Source: Caldilineaceae bacterium (GTDB lineage: Bacteria > Chloroflexota > Anaerolineae > Caldilineales > Caldilineaceae). Taken from it: a stretch of DNA of 64,000 bases. The notes beneath the pieces were generated by a model, which saw nothing but the letters and a program-made list of their open reading frames with translations, made no database searches and was not told the origin of the DNA. The position numbers and the translations under genes were made by a program. This document shows, piece after piece, positions 30,580 to 41,955 of this stretch (position 1 is its first letter; every line of letters starts with the position of its first letter). The DNA lies in contig JADLDO010000015.1 of NCBI GenBank assembly GCA_020846635.1, positions 30,551 through 94,550 on the forward strand, in the 5' to 3' direction.

Positions 30580-30625
30580 ACCCTCCCGGAAGCGGCCCAG
30601 AGGGCTCCCGAGCTTTCGGGAAGGT
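30580..30625 (+). repeat. CTCCCGGAAGC palindrome, copy 3 (long form)
   Basis: Arms ACCCTCCCGGAAGC (30580-30593) and GCTTTCGGGAAGGT (30612-30625) enclose an 18-base apical part, GGCCCAGAGGGCTCCCGA, which itself has inverted symmetry. It follows the RDD stop by two bases. The apical part matches copy 6 in the opposite orientation. Confidence 0.8.
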
Positions 30626-30661
30626 CAAACCGAGTGAGCGAGTAGGAACACAAGGAGAAAA

Positions 30662-31369
30662 ATGGAGCAAACTTCTTCCCCCGAATACAAACCGATGATC
30701 CGCGACCTGCCCATGGATCTGCGCCCGCGCGAGCGCATGGTCTATGCCGGGCCTAGCGCGCTCAATGATGCTGAACTGCTGGCGATCATCCTGCGCGTGG
30801 GTGGACGCGGGGAAAATGTGATCCGCATGGCAGAACGGCTCTTGGCAACCTTTGGCAGTGTTGCCGGACTAGCCCAAGCCAGCCTGGATGAACTGGCCGC
30901 GCAACATGGCATGGGGCAAGCGAAGGCCACACAGATCAAGGCGGCGTTGGAGTTGGGAAAGCGGCTGGCAGCCACGCCCAGCGGACGCGCCCAGGTGCGC
31001 AGTCCAGCGGATGTGGCGAATCTGCTGATGGTCGAGATGGGGCTATTGGAGCAGGAACACCTGCGTACAGTGCTGCTGGATACGAAGAATTTTGTAGTGC
31101 GCGTTGTGAATGTCTATGTGGGCAGTTTGAACAGCGCATCGGTGCGCGTGGGCGAGGTCTTTCGTGAAGCGATTCGCTCCAACAGCGCCTCGATCATCGT
31201 TGTTCACAATCACCCCAGCGGCGACCCGACCCCCAGCCCTGAAGATGTGCGTGTGACCGAAATGATGGTGGAGGCAGGCCAGTTGCTCGATATTGAGGTA
31301 CTCGATCATTTGGTCATCGGTCGCAACTGCTATGTCAGCCTGAAAGAACGCAAGTTGGGGTTTAAGTAA
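30662..31369 (+). CDS. radC: RadC family JAB1/MPN metalloprotein
   Basis: RadC was once linked to DNA repair; its biochemical role remains uncertain. The N-terminal helix-hairpin-helix region reads [26 protein letters not shown]. The JAMM metal site is visible as [14 protein letters not shown], together with the Glu in the preceding strand ([22 protein letters not shown]). The 235-residue length is normal. AAGGAGAAAA precedes ATG 30662. Confidence 0.93.
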   Translation: MEQTSSPEYKPMIRDLPMDLRPRERMVYAGPSALNDAELLAIILRVGGRGENVIRMAERLLATFGSVAGLAQASLDELAAQHGMGQAKATQIKAALELGKRLAATPSGRAQVRSPADVANLLMVEMGLLEQEHLRTVLLDTKNFVVRVVNVYVGSLNSASVRVGEVFREAIRSNSASIIVVHNHPSGDPTPSPEDVRVTEMMVEAGQLLDIEVLDHLVIGRNCYVSLKERKLGFK

Positions 31370-31526
31370 CGCAGGTTACGCAACAATCAATCGCTTCAAT
31401 GGAAAATGTTGAAATGAGGGGCTATCTGTATCTCCTCATTCGTTCCCCAATCGCATCCCCCAATCTGAATGGAGAAGTTGGCTAGGGGCTTGTTGACGCT
31501 GCGCCTGATCTTCAAAGGGGGCATTG

Positions 31527-31742
31527 ATGGAAAGGGAGCAAGTTTCATCGACAAATTTGGCATCGGTTGGCTATGACCCTGCTACACAGATTTTGGAAAT
31601 CGAGTTCCACAGCGGGGGAGTCTACCAATACGCTGGTGTGCCTGCTGCGCTCTACGAGGGGCTGATGGCTGCAAGCTCGCATGGCAGTTACTTTGACCAC
31701 TTTATTAAGAAGGCCGGGTATGAGTACCGGCGGATTCGATGA
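31527..31742 (+). CDS. KTSC domain protein
   Basis: This is a small 71-residue protein with the KTSC domain: SVGYDPATQILEIEFHSGGVYQYAGVP, then YEGLMAASSHGSYFDHFI. The signature K-T-S-C varies; here the last block ends in S-H-G-S-Y-F. The domain occurs alone or fused to lysyl-tRNA synthetases and nucleic-acid enzymes, and its role is unclear. CAAAGGGGG lies upstream of ATG 31527. A strong bidirectional terminator follows. Confidence 0.85.
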   Translation: MEREQVSSTNLASVGYDPATQILEIEFHSGGVYQYAGVPAALYEGLMAASSHGSYFDHFIKKAGYEYRRIR

Positions 31743-31760
31743 ACCAGGTACGCAAAAAAC

Positions 31761-31794
31761 AAAAAGCACCCAGGAAATGGCCTGGGTGCTTTTT
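31761..31794. terminator. Bidirectional terminator
   Basis: Arms AAAAAGCACCCAGG (31761-31774) and CCTGGGTGCTTTTT (31781-31794) are perfect. A-run and T-run on both flanks serve the KTSC gene and the convergent sugar-binding protein gene. Confidence 0.93.
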
Positions 31795-31845
31795 GTTGCA
31801 TGGAGCAGATTGCACTTGTGAAAGGCGCAATCTACCGCAAGTAAC

Positions 31846-33222
31846 TTATTTCGGATAGCCGTTGTCGGCGAGGAAGGCATCGACCTGGTCGCAGAGAGCG
31901 GGGAGCGCCTCGGCGGGGGTGGCATCACCAACCCAGATCTGCTCCAGGGCCGGACTGATAATGGAGCCGTTGATCTCATTCCACTCGGGGATCAAGGCAA
32001 TACGCCCTGGCTTTGCGCCTTCACCTTCGGTGATGAAAGCTTGGCGATTCGCCGGGGGTTGATCTGTGCCGAGGAAGGCATCTGATTTCGCCGTGGATTG
32101 CAGCGCCGGCAGAATTTCGCCGGATTGGGTGTAGATGCGCTGACCTCCATCGGTGCTTTGCAGCCAACTGAGGAACGTCCAGGCAGCATCCTTGTTGTCG
32201 CTGGCCGCGCTCATGGTCCATGCGGCGCCCACGGCACTGGCCGAACGTTGGCCTCCTTCGGGAAGCGGTACTGTGGCAACGTCGTAGTTGAGGTCAGCCT
32301 GGTTGAACTGGGAGACACGGCTGGCGTTCTGAATGATCATGGCTGCTTGGCCGCTGGCAAATACAGCCGCGTCGCCACCGGCCTGGCTCAGGTTGGCGTC
32401 GCGCATAGCGATGCCGTCGTTCATCATCCCGGAGAAGAACTCAACGGCCTCAATCGCTTCCGGCGAATCCAACGTACAGGCAGAGGGATTGTTGAGATCA
32501 TCAAAGATAGCACCGTGGTTTTGGCCGACCCACAACTGATACTTGCCACCTTCCATTGCCAAACCATAGCGGGTGACCTGATCACCATCACGCACTGTCA
32601 AGGCTTCGGCCGCGGCACGCAGGTCATCCCATGTCCAATCGTCCGTGGGATAGTCAATGCCCACCTCATCAAAAATGTCCTTGTTATAGTAGAGAACCTC
32701 AAGGCCACTGTCGCGCGGGAAACCATAGACGCTACCTTCATAGGTGGCTGGATCCAGCAGTGAAGGCCAATAATCTTCTAGATCATACCCGGCTTGCTCG
32801 ATGTAGGGGTCGAGGTTTTCCAGCACACCCTGGGCGGCATAGGGCAGCACAGGGGTCAGAAAGAGGACATCCGGGATCTGGTTGGCGTCACCGCTGGCCC
32901 ACAAGGTTTGCATCTTGGTGAAATAGTCACCCCACGGTTCGCTGGTGATCTCGATTTTGATCTCCGGGTGTTCGGCCATGAAGGCATCGGCCACCGCTTG
33001 GTGCGTGACAATTTCCGCCGGGCTGCCCCACATGGCCCAGGTGAGGGTTGTGGTGCCATCTTCCGTGGTGCCTTCTGTGGCAGCGCCTCCTTCTGCGGCA
33101 GCTTCGCTTCCAGTATCAGCGGCAGGTGCAGCCGGTGGGGGTGGGGGGACAGCACAGGCGCTCACCAACATCGCCAACAACACGGCGAGCGTCACGACCA
33201 TCCATAAACGGTTCTTCGACAT
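31846..33222 (-). CDS. Extracellular sugar-binding lipoprotein (second system)
   Basis: This is a CUT1-type solute-binding protein. A Sec signal peptide with lipobox (LLAMLVSACA) is followed by an Ala/Gly/Thr/Glu-rich spacer of about 40 residues. The mature fold begins TTLTWAMWGSPAE, with PDVLFLTPV, LEVLYYNKDIFDEVGIDYP and AVFASGQAAMIIQNASRV as family motifs. ATG 33222 has AAGGAG well placed. No permease genes adjoin it; the only neighbour that fits is the glycosidase upstream on the same strand. Three 17-base repeats immediately precede the ribosome site. Confidence 0.92.
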   Translation of the reverse strand: MSKNRLWMVVTLAVLLAMLVSACAVPPPPPAAPAADTGSEAAAEGGAATEGTTEDGTTTLTWAMWGSPAEIVTHQAVADAFMAEHPEIKIEITSEPWGDYFTKMQTLWASGDANQIPDVLFLTPVLPYAAQGVLENLDPYIEQAGYDLEDYWPSLLDPATYEGSVYGFPRDSGLEVLYYNKDIFDEVGIDYPTDDWTWDDLRAAAEALTVRDGDQVTRYGLAMEGGKYQLWVGQNHGAIFDDLNNPSACTLDSPEAIEAVEFFSGMMNDGIAMRDANLSQAGGDAAVFASGQAAMIIQNASRVSQFNQADLNYDVATVPLPEGGQRSASAVGAAWTMSAASDNKDAAWTFLSWLQSTDGGQRIYTQSGEILPALQSTAKSDAFLGTDQPPANRQAFITEGEGAKPGRIALIPEWNEINGSIISPALEQIWVGDATPAEALPALCDQVDAFLADNGYPK

Positions 33223-33230
33223 ATAGCTCT

Positions 33231-33275
33231 CCTTCACTTGTCTAGTACTGGCACTTGTTTAGGACTGGCACTTGT
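33231..33275 (-). repeat. Three 17-base tandem repeats before the binding-protein gene
   Basis: On the reverse strand the 5' region reads ACAAGTGCCAGTCCTAA (33275-33259), ACAAGTGCCAGTACTAG (33258-33242), then ACAAGTGAAGG (33241-33231), the last running into the ribosome site. Period is exactly 17. It may be a regulator-binding array or a slippage-prone leader. Confidence 0.8.
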
Positions 33276-33294
33276 CTGCAACTACTTATTTATA

Positions 33295-33322
33295 AGGGTA
33301 AAGCGAGAGCCCCGTTTCGCCC
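33295..33322. repeat. Imperfect palindrome with TAAAGCGRGAGCCC core
   Basis: AGGGTAAAGCG and CGTTTCGCCCT form an imperfect stem between the glycosidase and the binding-protein gene. The core TAAAGCGAGAGCCC is nearly the same as TAAAGCGGGAGCCC at about 53296-53309. Confidence 0.45.
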
Positions 33323-33363
33323 TAAAACGATCCAGGGCCAGACGAGGTAACGTCGAACTCTAC

Positions 33364-34704
<1,341 letters not shown>

Positions 34705-34887
34705 ATGCGTATCATAGCACTAGGCTTAGGTGCGAGCAAGGAGATAGAAGCCGCTCATGCACTGCTTTTTGTTCGAGCATGTCACAATGTATGATAGACC
34801 CCATGACATAGGCTATTTTTCCGCTAGCCTTTTCCTGGCAGTCTTTTTTGATCGCCTCAAAGATGAGTTCTTGCCAACGTTTTTTTG

Positions 34888-34916
34888 TTGTGAATCTTTG
34901 GGGTTGTGCCTATAAT
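34888..34916 (+). promoter_or_regulatory. Candidate sigma70 promoter of topA
   Basis: TTGTGA (34888-34893), a 17-base spacer and a perfect TATAAT (34911-34916) are seen. Transcription near 34923 would give topA a leader of about 205 bases. The rest of the 424-base gap (34705-35128) carries the small ORF listed next and AT-rich sequence with repeated TTACGAGAT motifs. Confidence 0.75.
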
Positions 34917-34952
34917 AGCCTGTCGCTATGTGGAGACAGGACGAAAGGTACA

Positions 34953-35057
34953 ATGGATCGTGAAAAGGCCATGAACCAAATTGGCCTAGCGGTTCGGCGT
35001 CTTGTTTACAGGCGCATCATTACTTCGATATTGATTACGAGATTGATGACGAAATAA
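34953..35057 (+). CDS. Possible 34-residue leader ORF of topA
   Basis: ATG 34953 follows GAAAGG by four bases and begins about 30 bases after the predicted transcription start. The peptide MDREKAMNQIGLAVRRLVYR... is basic and moderately hydrophobic, ending RLMTK. It could be a translated leader or a small protein, or chance. There is no run of a single amino acid. The topA start lies 71 bases after its stop. Confidence 0.35.
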   Translation: MDREKAMNQIGLAVRRLVYRRIITSILITRLMTK

Positions 35058-35128
35058 TTGTTACGAGATCATTGTTTATGAGATAGGCTGCCGATGCGGC
35101 CTTGTGGTGAGATTGGATTTAGTGTGTT

Positions 35129-37858
35129 ATGACGAAATTAGTCATTGTCGAGTCGCCAACCAAAGCCAAGACGATCCGCGGCTTTTTGCCTGAGGGCTAT
35201 CATGTCGAGGCCAGCATGGGCCATGTACGTGATCTGCCTGCTTCGGCAGGAGAAATTCCCGAAAAGCACAAGGGGGAGTCTTGGTCACGCCTGGGTGTCA
35301 ACGTTGAGCAGGACTTTGACCCGCTCTATGTGATTCCCGCCGGCAAAAAGAAGGTTGTCGCCAACTTAAAGGAACTGCTTAAAAAGGCCGATACTTTGAT
35401 CCTCGCCACGGATGAAGACCGCGAGGGGGAGAGCATCGGCTGGCATCTGAGCGAAGTGCTGAAGCCCAAAGTGCCGGTGCAGCGCATGGTCTTTCATGAG
35501 ATTACTCGCGACGCCATTCTGCACGCGCTGCGCGAGACGCGTACGATTGACCAGAATTTGGTGCGCGCCCAGGAGACACGGCGTATTCTTGACCGGCTGG
35601 TGGGTTATACGGTTTCTCCCTTGCTGTGGAAGAAAATCGCGCCGCGGCTTTCGGCGGGACGGGTGCAGAGTGTGGCTGTGCGCCTTTTGGTGCAGCGCGA
35701 GCGTGAGCGGCGTGCGTTCCGATCCGGTACCTATTGGGACTTGACCGCGCATCTCAACAAGCGACCGGATCAGGCATCGCACCGCTTCACTGCTCAATTG
35801 GTGAGTGTGGGCGGCGTGCGTGTTGCCAGCGGGCGTGATTTTGACGAGGCGACAGGGCAGCTTGCCACAGGCAAACGAGGCAGCAAGGAACTGCTGCTTT
35901 TGGATCAGGCGCAGGCAGAGGCATTGCGTGACCGGCTGCTGCGGAGCCATTGGCGGGTGACGGAACTGGAGGAGAAGGATCAGCAGCGTTCGCCCGCGCC
36001 CCCCTTTACGACCAGCACCCTGCAGCAGGAAGCCAACCGCAAGTTGGGGCTGGGCGCAAAGGAGACGATGCGTATTGCCCAGTCGCTCTATGAAAATGGC
36101 TATATCACCTACATGCGTACCGACTCCGTGAATCTGAGCGACCAGGCAATCAGCGCTGCGCGCCAGCGGATTCGTGAACTCTATGGGAACGAATATCTTC
36201 CAGAGAAGCCACGCCACTATCGAAGCCAGGCCAAGAATGCCCAGGAAGCGCATGAGGCGATTCGTCCCGCGGGCGAGCGCATGCTGCCAGTCGATCAACT
36301 GCCGCTGCATGACAGAGAGGCGCGGCTCTATGATCTGATCTGGAAGCGCACCGTGGCGTCGCAGATGGCGAACGCACGCCTGCGCCTGACCACGGCGACG
36401 CTCCAGGTTGATGATGCCATCTTCCGCGCCACGGGGCGCACAGTGCTTTTCCCCGGCTATTTCCGCGCCTATGTGGAAGGTTCTGATGACCCGGAGGCTG
36501 CGTTGGAAAGCCAGGATTCGCCACTCCCCCCGCTGCGTGTGGATGAGGAAGTGGACTGCCGCGATCTGGAGGCTGTGGGCCATGAGACAAAGCCCCCGGC
36601 TCGCTATACAGAGGCGACGCTGGTCAAGGCACTGGAAGCTGAGGGCATTGGTCGCCCCAGCACTTACGCCTCGATCATCGACACCATTCAAGAGCGGGGC
36701 TATGTCTTTAAGCAGCGCAAGGAATTAGTGCCTACCTTTACGGCCTTTGCCGTGACCAAGCTAATGGAGGATCATTTCCACGACTTGGTTGACCTCAAGT
36801 TCACGGCCAACATGGAGCAGGAGCTTGACGACATTGCTGCTGGCGATTTGGATTGGTTGAGTTATCTGCGCGAGTTCTATCAGGGCGAAGCAGGTCTGGA
36901 GAACCAGGTACGCACGAAAGAGACGGGAATTGACCCGCGCGTTGTCAGCGCCGTGGAACTGGATGAGTTGAACGCCGAGGTACGCATCGGCCAGTTTGGG
37001 CCCTATGTGGCGCGTGAGGAGAATGGCGAGCGGCTGACAGCGGGCATCCCGCCCGATCTGCCGCCTGCCGATTTGAGCGCGGAACTGGTTGGGCAACTGC
37101 TGGCACAAAAGAGCGATGGGCCTCGTTCGCTCGGCACTGATCCCGACAGCGAAAAGCCGGTGATGCTCAAGGTCGGCCCCTATGGCCCCTATGTGCAGTT
37201 GGGCGAGGATGAAGGCGGCAAGAAGAAGCCCAAGCGCGCCAGCCTGCTCAAGGGGATGAACCCCGATGAGATGACGTTGGATGTGGCGCTGCAACTGTTG
37301 AGCCTGCCGCGCACGTTGGGCGGACATCCGGAGAGCGGGCTGGCAGTACAGGCAGGCGTGGGCCGGTTTGGCCCTTATATCGTCCATGATGGACGCTTTG
37401 TCAGCCTGAAAGCCCCTGACGATGTGCTGGACATCGACCTGGAGCGCGCACTGGAGCTATTGGCTGCTGCCCCTGTTAAGCGTGGCACCGGCAGCCGCAG
37501 CAACGGAGCCGGTGTGCTGCACGATCTGGGCGAACACCCAGAAGGCGGCCCCGTTCAGATTTTGTCAGGTCGTTATGGCCCCTATGTAAAGCATGGCAAG
37601 ATCAACGCCACGATTCCCAAAGAGATTAAGCCGGAGAGCGTGACGCTGGAGCAAGCCGTAGAGTGGATTGCTGCGAAGGCTGCCAGCGGGCCGAGCAAGC
37701 CCGCGCGCGGGCGCAAGTCGGCGAGTACAACAACAAAGAGTAAGAATACAGGCACGAAGAAGCCTGCCGCAAAGAAGAGTACAGCCAAGAGTACGACCAA
37801 GAAGGCTGCACCAAAGAAGAGTGCAACGAAGAAGGCCGCGGCCAAAGACACCGAGTGA
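35129..37858 (+). CDS. topA: DNA topoisomerase I
   Basis: This is a type IA topoisomerase that relaxes negative supercoils. The TOPRIM domain opens with [12 protein letters not shown] and has [16 protein letters not shown]. The catalytic Tyr is Tyr328 in [22 protein letters not shown] is the conserved late block. The C-terminal third holds repeated Gly-Pro-Tyr modules ([43 protein letters not shown]) in place of zinc-finger cysteines. It ends in a Lys/Ala/Thr-rich tail of about 55 residues that probably binds DNA. The 909-residue length is at the long end of the family. Confidence 0.95.
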   Translation: MTKLVIVESPTKAKTIRGFLPEGYHVEASMGHVRDLPASAGEIPEKHKGESWSRLGVNVEQDFDPLYVIPAGKKKVVANLKELLKKADTLILATDEDREGESIGWHLSEVLKPKVPVQRMVFHEITRDAILHALRETRTIDQNLVRAQETRRILDRLVGYTVSPLLWKKIAPRLSAGRVQSVAVRLLVQRERERRAFRSGTYWDLTAHLNKRPDQASHRFTAQLVSVGGVRVASGRDFDEATGQLATGKRGSKELLLLDQAQAEALRDRLLRSHWRVTELEEKDQQRSPAPPFTTSTLQQEANRKLGLGAKETMRIAQSLYENGYITYMRTDSVNLSDQAISAARQRIRELYGNEYLPEKPRHYRSQAKNAQEAHEAIRPAGERMLPVDQLPLHDREARLYDLIWKRTVASQMANARLRLTTATLQVDDAIFRATGRTVLFPGYFRAYVEGSDDPEAALESQDSPLPPLRVDEEVDCRDLEAVGHETKPPARYTEATLVKALEAEGIGRPSTYASIIDTIQERGYVFKQRKELVPTFTAFAVTKLMEDHFHDLVDLKFTANMEQELDDIAAGDLDWLSYLREFYQGEAGLENQVRTKETGIDPRVVSAVELDELNAEVRIGQFGPYVAREENGERLTAGIPPDLPPADLSAELVGQLLAQKSDGPRSLGTDPDSEKPVMLKVGPYGPYVQLGEDEGGKKKPKRASLLKGMNPDEMTLDVALQLLSLPRTLGGHPESGLAVQAGVGRFGPYIVHDGRFVSLKAPDDVLDIDLERALELLAAAPVKRGTGSRSNGAGVLHDLGEHPEGGPVQILSGRYGPYVKHGKINATIPKEIKPESVTLEQAVEWIAAKAASGPSKPARGRKSASTTTKSKNTGTKKPAAKKSTAKSTTKKAAPKKSATKKAAAKDTE

Positions 37859-37873
37859 GCAGAAAATAAGAAA

Positions 37874-37907
37874 ACCCTCCCAGAAGCTTCGAAGCTTCCG
37901 GGAGGGT
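37874..37907 (+). repeat. CTCCCGGAAGC palindrome, copy 4 (short form)
   Basis: Arms ACCCTCCCAGAAGCTTC (37874-37890) and GAAGCTTCCGGGAGGGT (37891-37907) are perfect except for one A-C mismatch. It starts 15 bases after the topA stop. Confidence 0.85.
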
Positions 37908-37946
37908 ATCCGGCCTATACTATAGTGGGGGTGTGCAGACCCCCTG

Positions 37947-37983
37947 CATGGGGTCTACGGTGACTACACTGGTAGACCCCATG
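37947..37983. terminator. Inverted repeat between convergent genes
   Basis: Perfect 12-base arms CATGGGGTCTAC (37947-37958) and GTAGACCCCATG (37972-37983) lie just before the stop of the reverse-strand PLP gene. A nearby CAGACCCCCTGCA (about 37936-37948) recurs in reverse complement between the E1beta and E2 genes (about 41904-41916). Confidence 0.5.
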
Positions 37984-37990
37984 TTTGTCT

Positions 37991-39259
37991 TTAGATTTGG
38001 TCAAATGCCTGCGCCACGTCGGCGAGCAGATCTTCGGTTTCCTCGATGCCGGTGCAGAAGCGTATCAGGCTCTCCGAGATGCCCAGCCTGGCACATTCTT
38101 CGGGCGATACTTCGGCATAACCGATCAACGCTAGGGGGCTGATGAGGCTCTCCACGCCGCCGAGGCTGGGGCCGATGGTGGGAATTTGCAGCGCATCAAT
38201 AAAGCGATAGGTGCGCTCGGCGTCGCCATCGATCTCAAAGGAAACTACGCCGCTGTAGCCTTGTTGGGTGGCTGTGGCAACCGCATAGTCTGGATGGCTT
38301 TCCAGCCCCGGATACCAAACCCGGCGCACCTTTGGGTGGCTTTCCAAAAAGCGCGCTACCGCTAGCCCGTTGGCATTATGCCGTTCCATACGCAGCGCCA
38401 GCGTCTTGAGGCCGCGCAGGATAAGATAGGCAGCGTGGGGATCAACGATGCAGCCCAATGTGCCTTGTGCCTTGCGCAGCGGCGTAATCTCCTCAAAGCT
38501 GCCGATGACGACCCCTGCCATCACATCGTTGTGACCTGCCAGATATTTGGTTACGCTGTGAATGACAATGTCCACGCCATACTCCAGCGCACGTAAGTTC
38601 ATGGGCGTGGCAAAGGTTGTGTCGATCACCGTCTTGACATTGTGACGGCGTGCGATCTCAACGAGGCGCGGGAAATCGAGACAGCGCATAAAGGGGTTGG
38701 TGGGCGACTCAGAGTAGAGCAAGCGTGTGTTGGGGCGGATGGCGGCTTCCATCGCTTCATAATCACCGCAGGGTACAATCGTTGCTTCCACACCATAGCG
38801 GGGTAAGAAATTCCGGCAGAACTCCAGCGTGCTGTGATAGCAATCGTTGGTCAACACCAAGTGGTCACCACTTTTGACCAGCAAGAGCAGCGTAGCCGTG
38901 ACCGCGGCCATGCCGCTGCTGACCAACATGGCATCCTGCGCCCCTTCTAGGGCTGCCAACTTGGCTTCGGCGGCGCGCACAGTCGGGTTGCCGTAGCGCC
39001 CATAATCCTCGCGCTCCGGCTCCTCCCAAAACATCTTTTCATCCACATAATCGAGCAAAGCGCCTGTATTGCGGAAGGTGTAGACCGATGTCTGCACGAT
39101 GGGAACGGTGAGGCTGTCATGCGCCCGATAGCGACTTTCGCCCGCGTGGACGGCTTGGGTCGAGCGGGGGGCGGTGGTACGGGTGGTCGGGGTGGGAGCC
39201 GTAGTCGTTTCTCCATTCGGGGTGAATGTCGCGCGGTCCGTTCCAGGCGGTACAGACAT
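37991..39259 (-). CDS. Cys/Met metabolism PLP enzyme (cystathionine gamma-synthase/lyase type)
   Basis: A trans-sulfuration-family enzyme using pyridoxal phosphate. Family landmarks include [53 protein letters not shown], and [17 protein letters not shown], in which Lys binds [16 protein letters not shown] near the C-terminus is typical of MetB/MetC/MccB. ATG 39259 follows GGAGG; the ORF upstream of that is probably untranslated. The first 30 residues are a Thr/Pro-rich extension absent from most homologues. Synthase, lyase and O-acetylhomoserine sulfhydrylase cannot be separated by motif. Confidence 0.88.
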   Translation of the reverse strand: MSVPPGTDRATFTPNGETTTAPTPTTRTTAPRSTQAVHAGESRYRAHDSLTVPIVQTSVYTFRNTGALLDYVDEKMFWEEPEREDYGRYGNPTVRAAEAKLAALEGAQDAMLVSSGMAAVTATLLLLVKSGDHLVLTNDCYHSTLEFCRNFLPRYGVEATIVPCGDYEAMEAAIRPNTRLLYSESPTNPFMRCLDFPRLVEIARRHNVKTVIDTTFATPMNLRALEYGVDIVIHSVTKYLAGHNDVMAGVVIGSFEEITPLRKAQGTLGCIVDPHAAYLILRGLKTLALRMERHNANGLAVARFLESHPKVRRVWYPGLESHPDYAVATATQQGYSGVVSFEIDGDAERTYRFIDALQIPTIGPSLGGVESLISPLALIGYAEVSPEECARLGISESLIRFCTGIEETEDLLADVAQAFDQI

Positions 39260-39825
39260 AGAATAGCCTCCGTGGCATACAGCAAGTTCAAGGTGTGTAT
39301 CGACAGGATAGCACCCGTGATGACATTCTGTAAAATTTTGCGGCAAATTGGGATGCCAACAGACAGGCGGCGAGCAGAAAACGGGATAAACTCTGAAAGA
39401 TTCTGCACCAAATGTGGAAGGGCTTATCGCCTTCATGCTGTGCAGAGGCAGCATTGCTTGATGGGATAAAGTCCTGAACCAGGTGGATTGAATTGGAGGG
39501 TCTTGGTTGTATGGTATAATCCACTATCGCGTTCCTGCGTGATGTTTTGCATCCCAATGATTGGCTCTCGCGCGCGGCATGCACCTGAAATCAGGCGGCC
39601 CGCTCAGTAGTGACTCAGTAGCAATATCGACAATATACTTTGACTATGCTTTGATTTGCTCTGGTTTGGATAGTTTGTTGCTGATTTGTTTGGCACTTGC
39701 GGTCAATGCTTACTTACGTGAGCCTCTGAACAAAAATAAAACGAACAACAATCTGCTTTAAGCAGAGGAGGCAAGGCGAGGATGTCCCCTCTGTCTAGTC
39801 AATTTGTCCATAGGAAGGATGTTCC
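39260..39825. promoter_or_regulatory. Divergent intergenic region with candidate E1alpha promoter
   Basis: About 566 bases lie between the PLP enzyme and the dehydrogenase operon. TTGGAG (39493-39498) and TATAAT (39515-39520), with a 16-base spacer and TGG before the -10, form a candidate forward promoter. This gives the E1alpha mRNA a leader near 300 bases. Small hairpins ATGCTG...CAGCAT (about 39431-39450) and CTGCTTTAAGCAG (about 39751-39763) are visible. A 60-codon ORF from ATG 39579 has no ribosome site and is not called. Confidence 0.45.
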
Positions 39826-40845
39826 ATGACAACATCAGTACAAGCCAGCGTGCTCTCCTCCAACGCGGCAACCAAAGTGAAAGCCAAAAAGCTGCCGAAT
39901 GAGCAGCTTTTAGAGATGTATCGAACCATGTTCATGATCCGTCGTGTGGAAGAGTCGCTGCTGGAGTTGGCGGAATCGGGAAAGATTGGCGGCGCAATGC
40001 ATACGGCAATCGGCCATGAAGGTGCAGCAGTCGGCACTGCCGCTGCCATGCGCCCCGATGATTATCTAACTTGCACCTATCGCGGCCACCATCACTCATT
40101 GGCGCGCGGCATGGATATTAAGCGCGCGGTTGCCGAAGTATTGGGCAAGAGCGCCGGCTTTGCCAAAGGCAAGGGGGGGTCCATGCACTTTGTAGACCCT
40201 TCGCTGGGCCTGATGGGGGCAAACGGCATTGTGGGCGCACAGGTTCCTCATGCTGCGGGGATGGCCTTAGCGTCCAAGATTCGGGGTGGAGAGCAGATCG
40301 CGATCACCTTCTTTGGTGAGGGCGCACTCTTTCAAGGGCTCATGCATGAGACCTTCAATATGTCCTCCAAGTGGAAACTGCCGGTCATTTTCTATTGTGA
40401 AAACAACCGGTATGCAGAGATGACACCCATCTCCCGCGCGTCCTCGATTGAAGAAATCTACAAATGGGCCGAAGGCTATAACATACGCGCTATGCAGATC
40501 GACGGTAACGATGTCGAGATTGTGCATGCGGCGGTGAGCGAGGCCGCCAAGCGGGCGCGTGCGGGTGAAGGCCCCACCTTTATCGAGGGCATCACCTATC
40601 GGTTGGCTGGTCATATGGCGGGCGATCTGGAAACCTACCGCACTTCCGAGGAAATTGATGCGGCGCGCGCTCATGAACCGCTGGTGGTTCTGCGCGCCAA
40701 GCTGCTGGATCGGGGCATTGCCGAAGAAACGCTGGAGCAGATCCGCGGCGAGGTTGAGAAGGTGGTGGCCGAAGCGGTGGACGCCGCCCAAAACAGCCCG
40801 TGGCCCGATCCGGTGGAAGCCTATACTGATGTCTATGCCGTCTAG
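39826..40845 (+). CDS. pdhA: 2-oxoacid (pyruvate/acetoin) dehydrogenase E1 component, alpha subunit
   Basis: This is the thiamine-diphosphate-dependent decarboxylase subunit. Typical blocks are [46 protein letters not shown], and the cofactor motif from GEGALFQG (164-171) to CENN (191-194). The first motif residue is usually GDG; here Asp is Glu165. [15 protein letters not shown] and YRTSEEID complete the pattern. AGGAAGGA lies upstream of ATG 39826. It is followed by E1beta and E2 in one operon, with no E3 in sight. Acetoin dehydrogenase is the main alternative. Confidence 0.9.
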   Translation: MTTSVQASVLSSNAATKVKAKKLPNEQLLEMYRTMFMIRRVEESLLELAESGKIGGAMHTAIGHEGAAVGTAAAMRPDDYLTCTYRGHHHSLARGMDIKRAVAEVLGKSAGFAKGKGGSMHFVDPSLGLMGANGIVGAQVPHAAGMALASKIRGGEQIAITFFGEGALFQGLMHETFNMSSKWKLPVIFYCENNRYAEMTPISRASSIEEIYKWAEGYNIRAMQIDGNDVEIVHAAVSEAAKRARAGEGPTFIEGITYRLAGHMAGDLETYRTSEEIDAARAHEPLVVLRAKLLDRGIAEETLEQIRGEVEKVVAEAVDAAQNSPWPDPVEAYTDVYAV

Positions 40846-40884
40846 GGCTTGCCCCACGGACCGGCTACTACCTTTGAGGATAGA

Positions 40885-41886
40885 ATGATGCGAAAGACGA
40901 CCTATATTCAGGCGATCAACGAAGCGATTAAAGAAGAGATGCGGCGGGACGAAAGTGTCTTCTTGATTGGCGAAGACGTAGGCCATTATGGTGGCCTTTT
41001 CCGCGTGACTCGCAACTTGATGGATGAGTTTGGCACAGAACGGGTCATCGATACACCCATTAGTGAACAGGGTTTTACAGGGATGGCAGTGGGCGCAGCG
41101 ATTGTGGGCATGCGTCCCATCATGGAATTGATGTATATGGACTTCTTCATGGTCTGTGCTGACCAAATTCTGAACCAAGCTGCTAAGATGCATTATATGA
41201 CGGGTGGGTTGTTGAGCGTCCCCATGGTGATCCGCGGGCAGCAAGGGGGCGGCAAGGGCTATGGCTCGCAGCACAGCCAATGTGTCGAAAGCACCTTTGC
41301 TCAATATCCAGGGATCAAGGTCGTTTGCCCAGCGACACCCTACGACGCTAAGGGGCTGTTGGTTTCGGCCATCCGTGACCCAAACCCGGTGGTCTTTTTG
41401 GAACACAAGATGCTCTACTTCACCCGTGGCGATTTGCCCGATGTGGGTGAAGAGGTCGTGGTGCCGATTGGCAAGGCCGATGTGAAGCGCGAAGGCAAAG
41501 ATCTGACGCTGGTGACCTTTCATTATTGTCTGTTGCAGGCGTTGGAAGCGGCTGACGAACTGGCTGCCGAACAGGGTATCGACATTGAAGTCGTCGATCT
41601 ACGCAGCATTGTGCCGTTGGACATGGAGACGATCTACCAATCTGTTGCCAAGACTGGGCGGCTGTTGGCTGTCCACGAATCCCAGTCCAACTGTGGTATC
41701 GGCGCAGAGATCGTGGCGCGTACGTATGAAGAAGCGCCCCATCTGCTCCAGGCTCCGGCGCGACGCTTGGGCATGGCCCCGGCATCCATCCCTGTTTCCA
41801 AGTCGCTCGAAGAAGAGCTTCTACCCTGGAAGAATAAAATCAAGGCCGCGGTTTTGGACATGATGCTCCGCCCCGTAGCCGTCTGA
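40885..41886 (+). CDS. pdhB: 2-oxoacid (pyruvate/acetoin) dehydrogenase E1 component, beta subunit
   Basis: This is the partner of the alpha subunit in an alpha2-beta2 E1. [31 protein letters not shown] is the conserved opening (in order, residues about 5-35). [20 protein letters not shown] and [11 protein letters not shown] follow. The C-terminal transketolase domain shows [11 protein letters not shown] and [17 protein letters not shown] 40885 has GAGGATAG upstream; a second ATG follows directly. The 39-base gap from pdhA suggests one mRNA. Confidence 0.92.
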   Translation: MMRKTTYIQAINEAIKEEMRRDESVFLIGEDVGHYGGLFRVTRNLMDEFGTERVIDTPISEQGFTGMAVGAAIVGMRPIMELMYMDFFMVCADQILNQAAKMHYMTGGLLSVPMVIRGQQGGGKGYGSQHSQCVESTFAQYPGIKVVCPATPYDAKGLLVSAIRDPNPVVFLEHKMLYFTRGDLPDVGEEVVVPIGKADVKREGKDLTLVTFHYCLLQALEAADELAAEQGIDIEVVDLRSIVPLDMETIYQSVAKTGRLLAVHESQSNCGIGAEIVARTYEEAPHLLQAPARRLGMAPASIPVSKSLEEELLPWKNKIKAAVLDMMLRPVAV

Positions 41887-41955
41887 TCTGGGCCTGGCTC
41901 CTGCAGGGGGTCTGTAGGGGGTCAGCACAAAGGACTAATAAGACGAGGAACGATC

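Noticed and set aside
35366..36691. 441-codon antisense ORF opposite topA
   Set aside because: Composition fits a codon shadow; topA motifs are complete on the forward strand.
39260..39480. SAM riboswitch upstream of the PLP enzyme
   Set aside because: I looked for S-box helices and conserved loop sequences on the reverse strand and did not find them.
39579..39761. 60-codon ORF before E1alpha
   Set aside because: No ribosome site and no run of any amino acid; it could be a small membrane peptide but the evidence is too weak.
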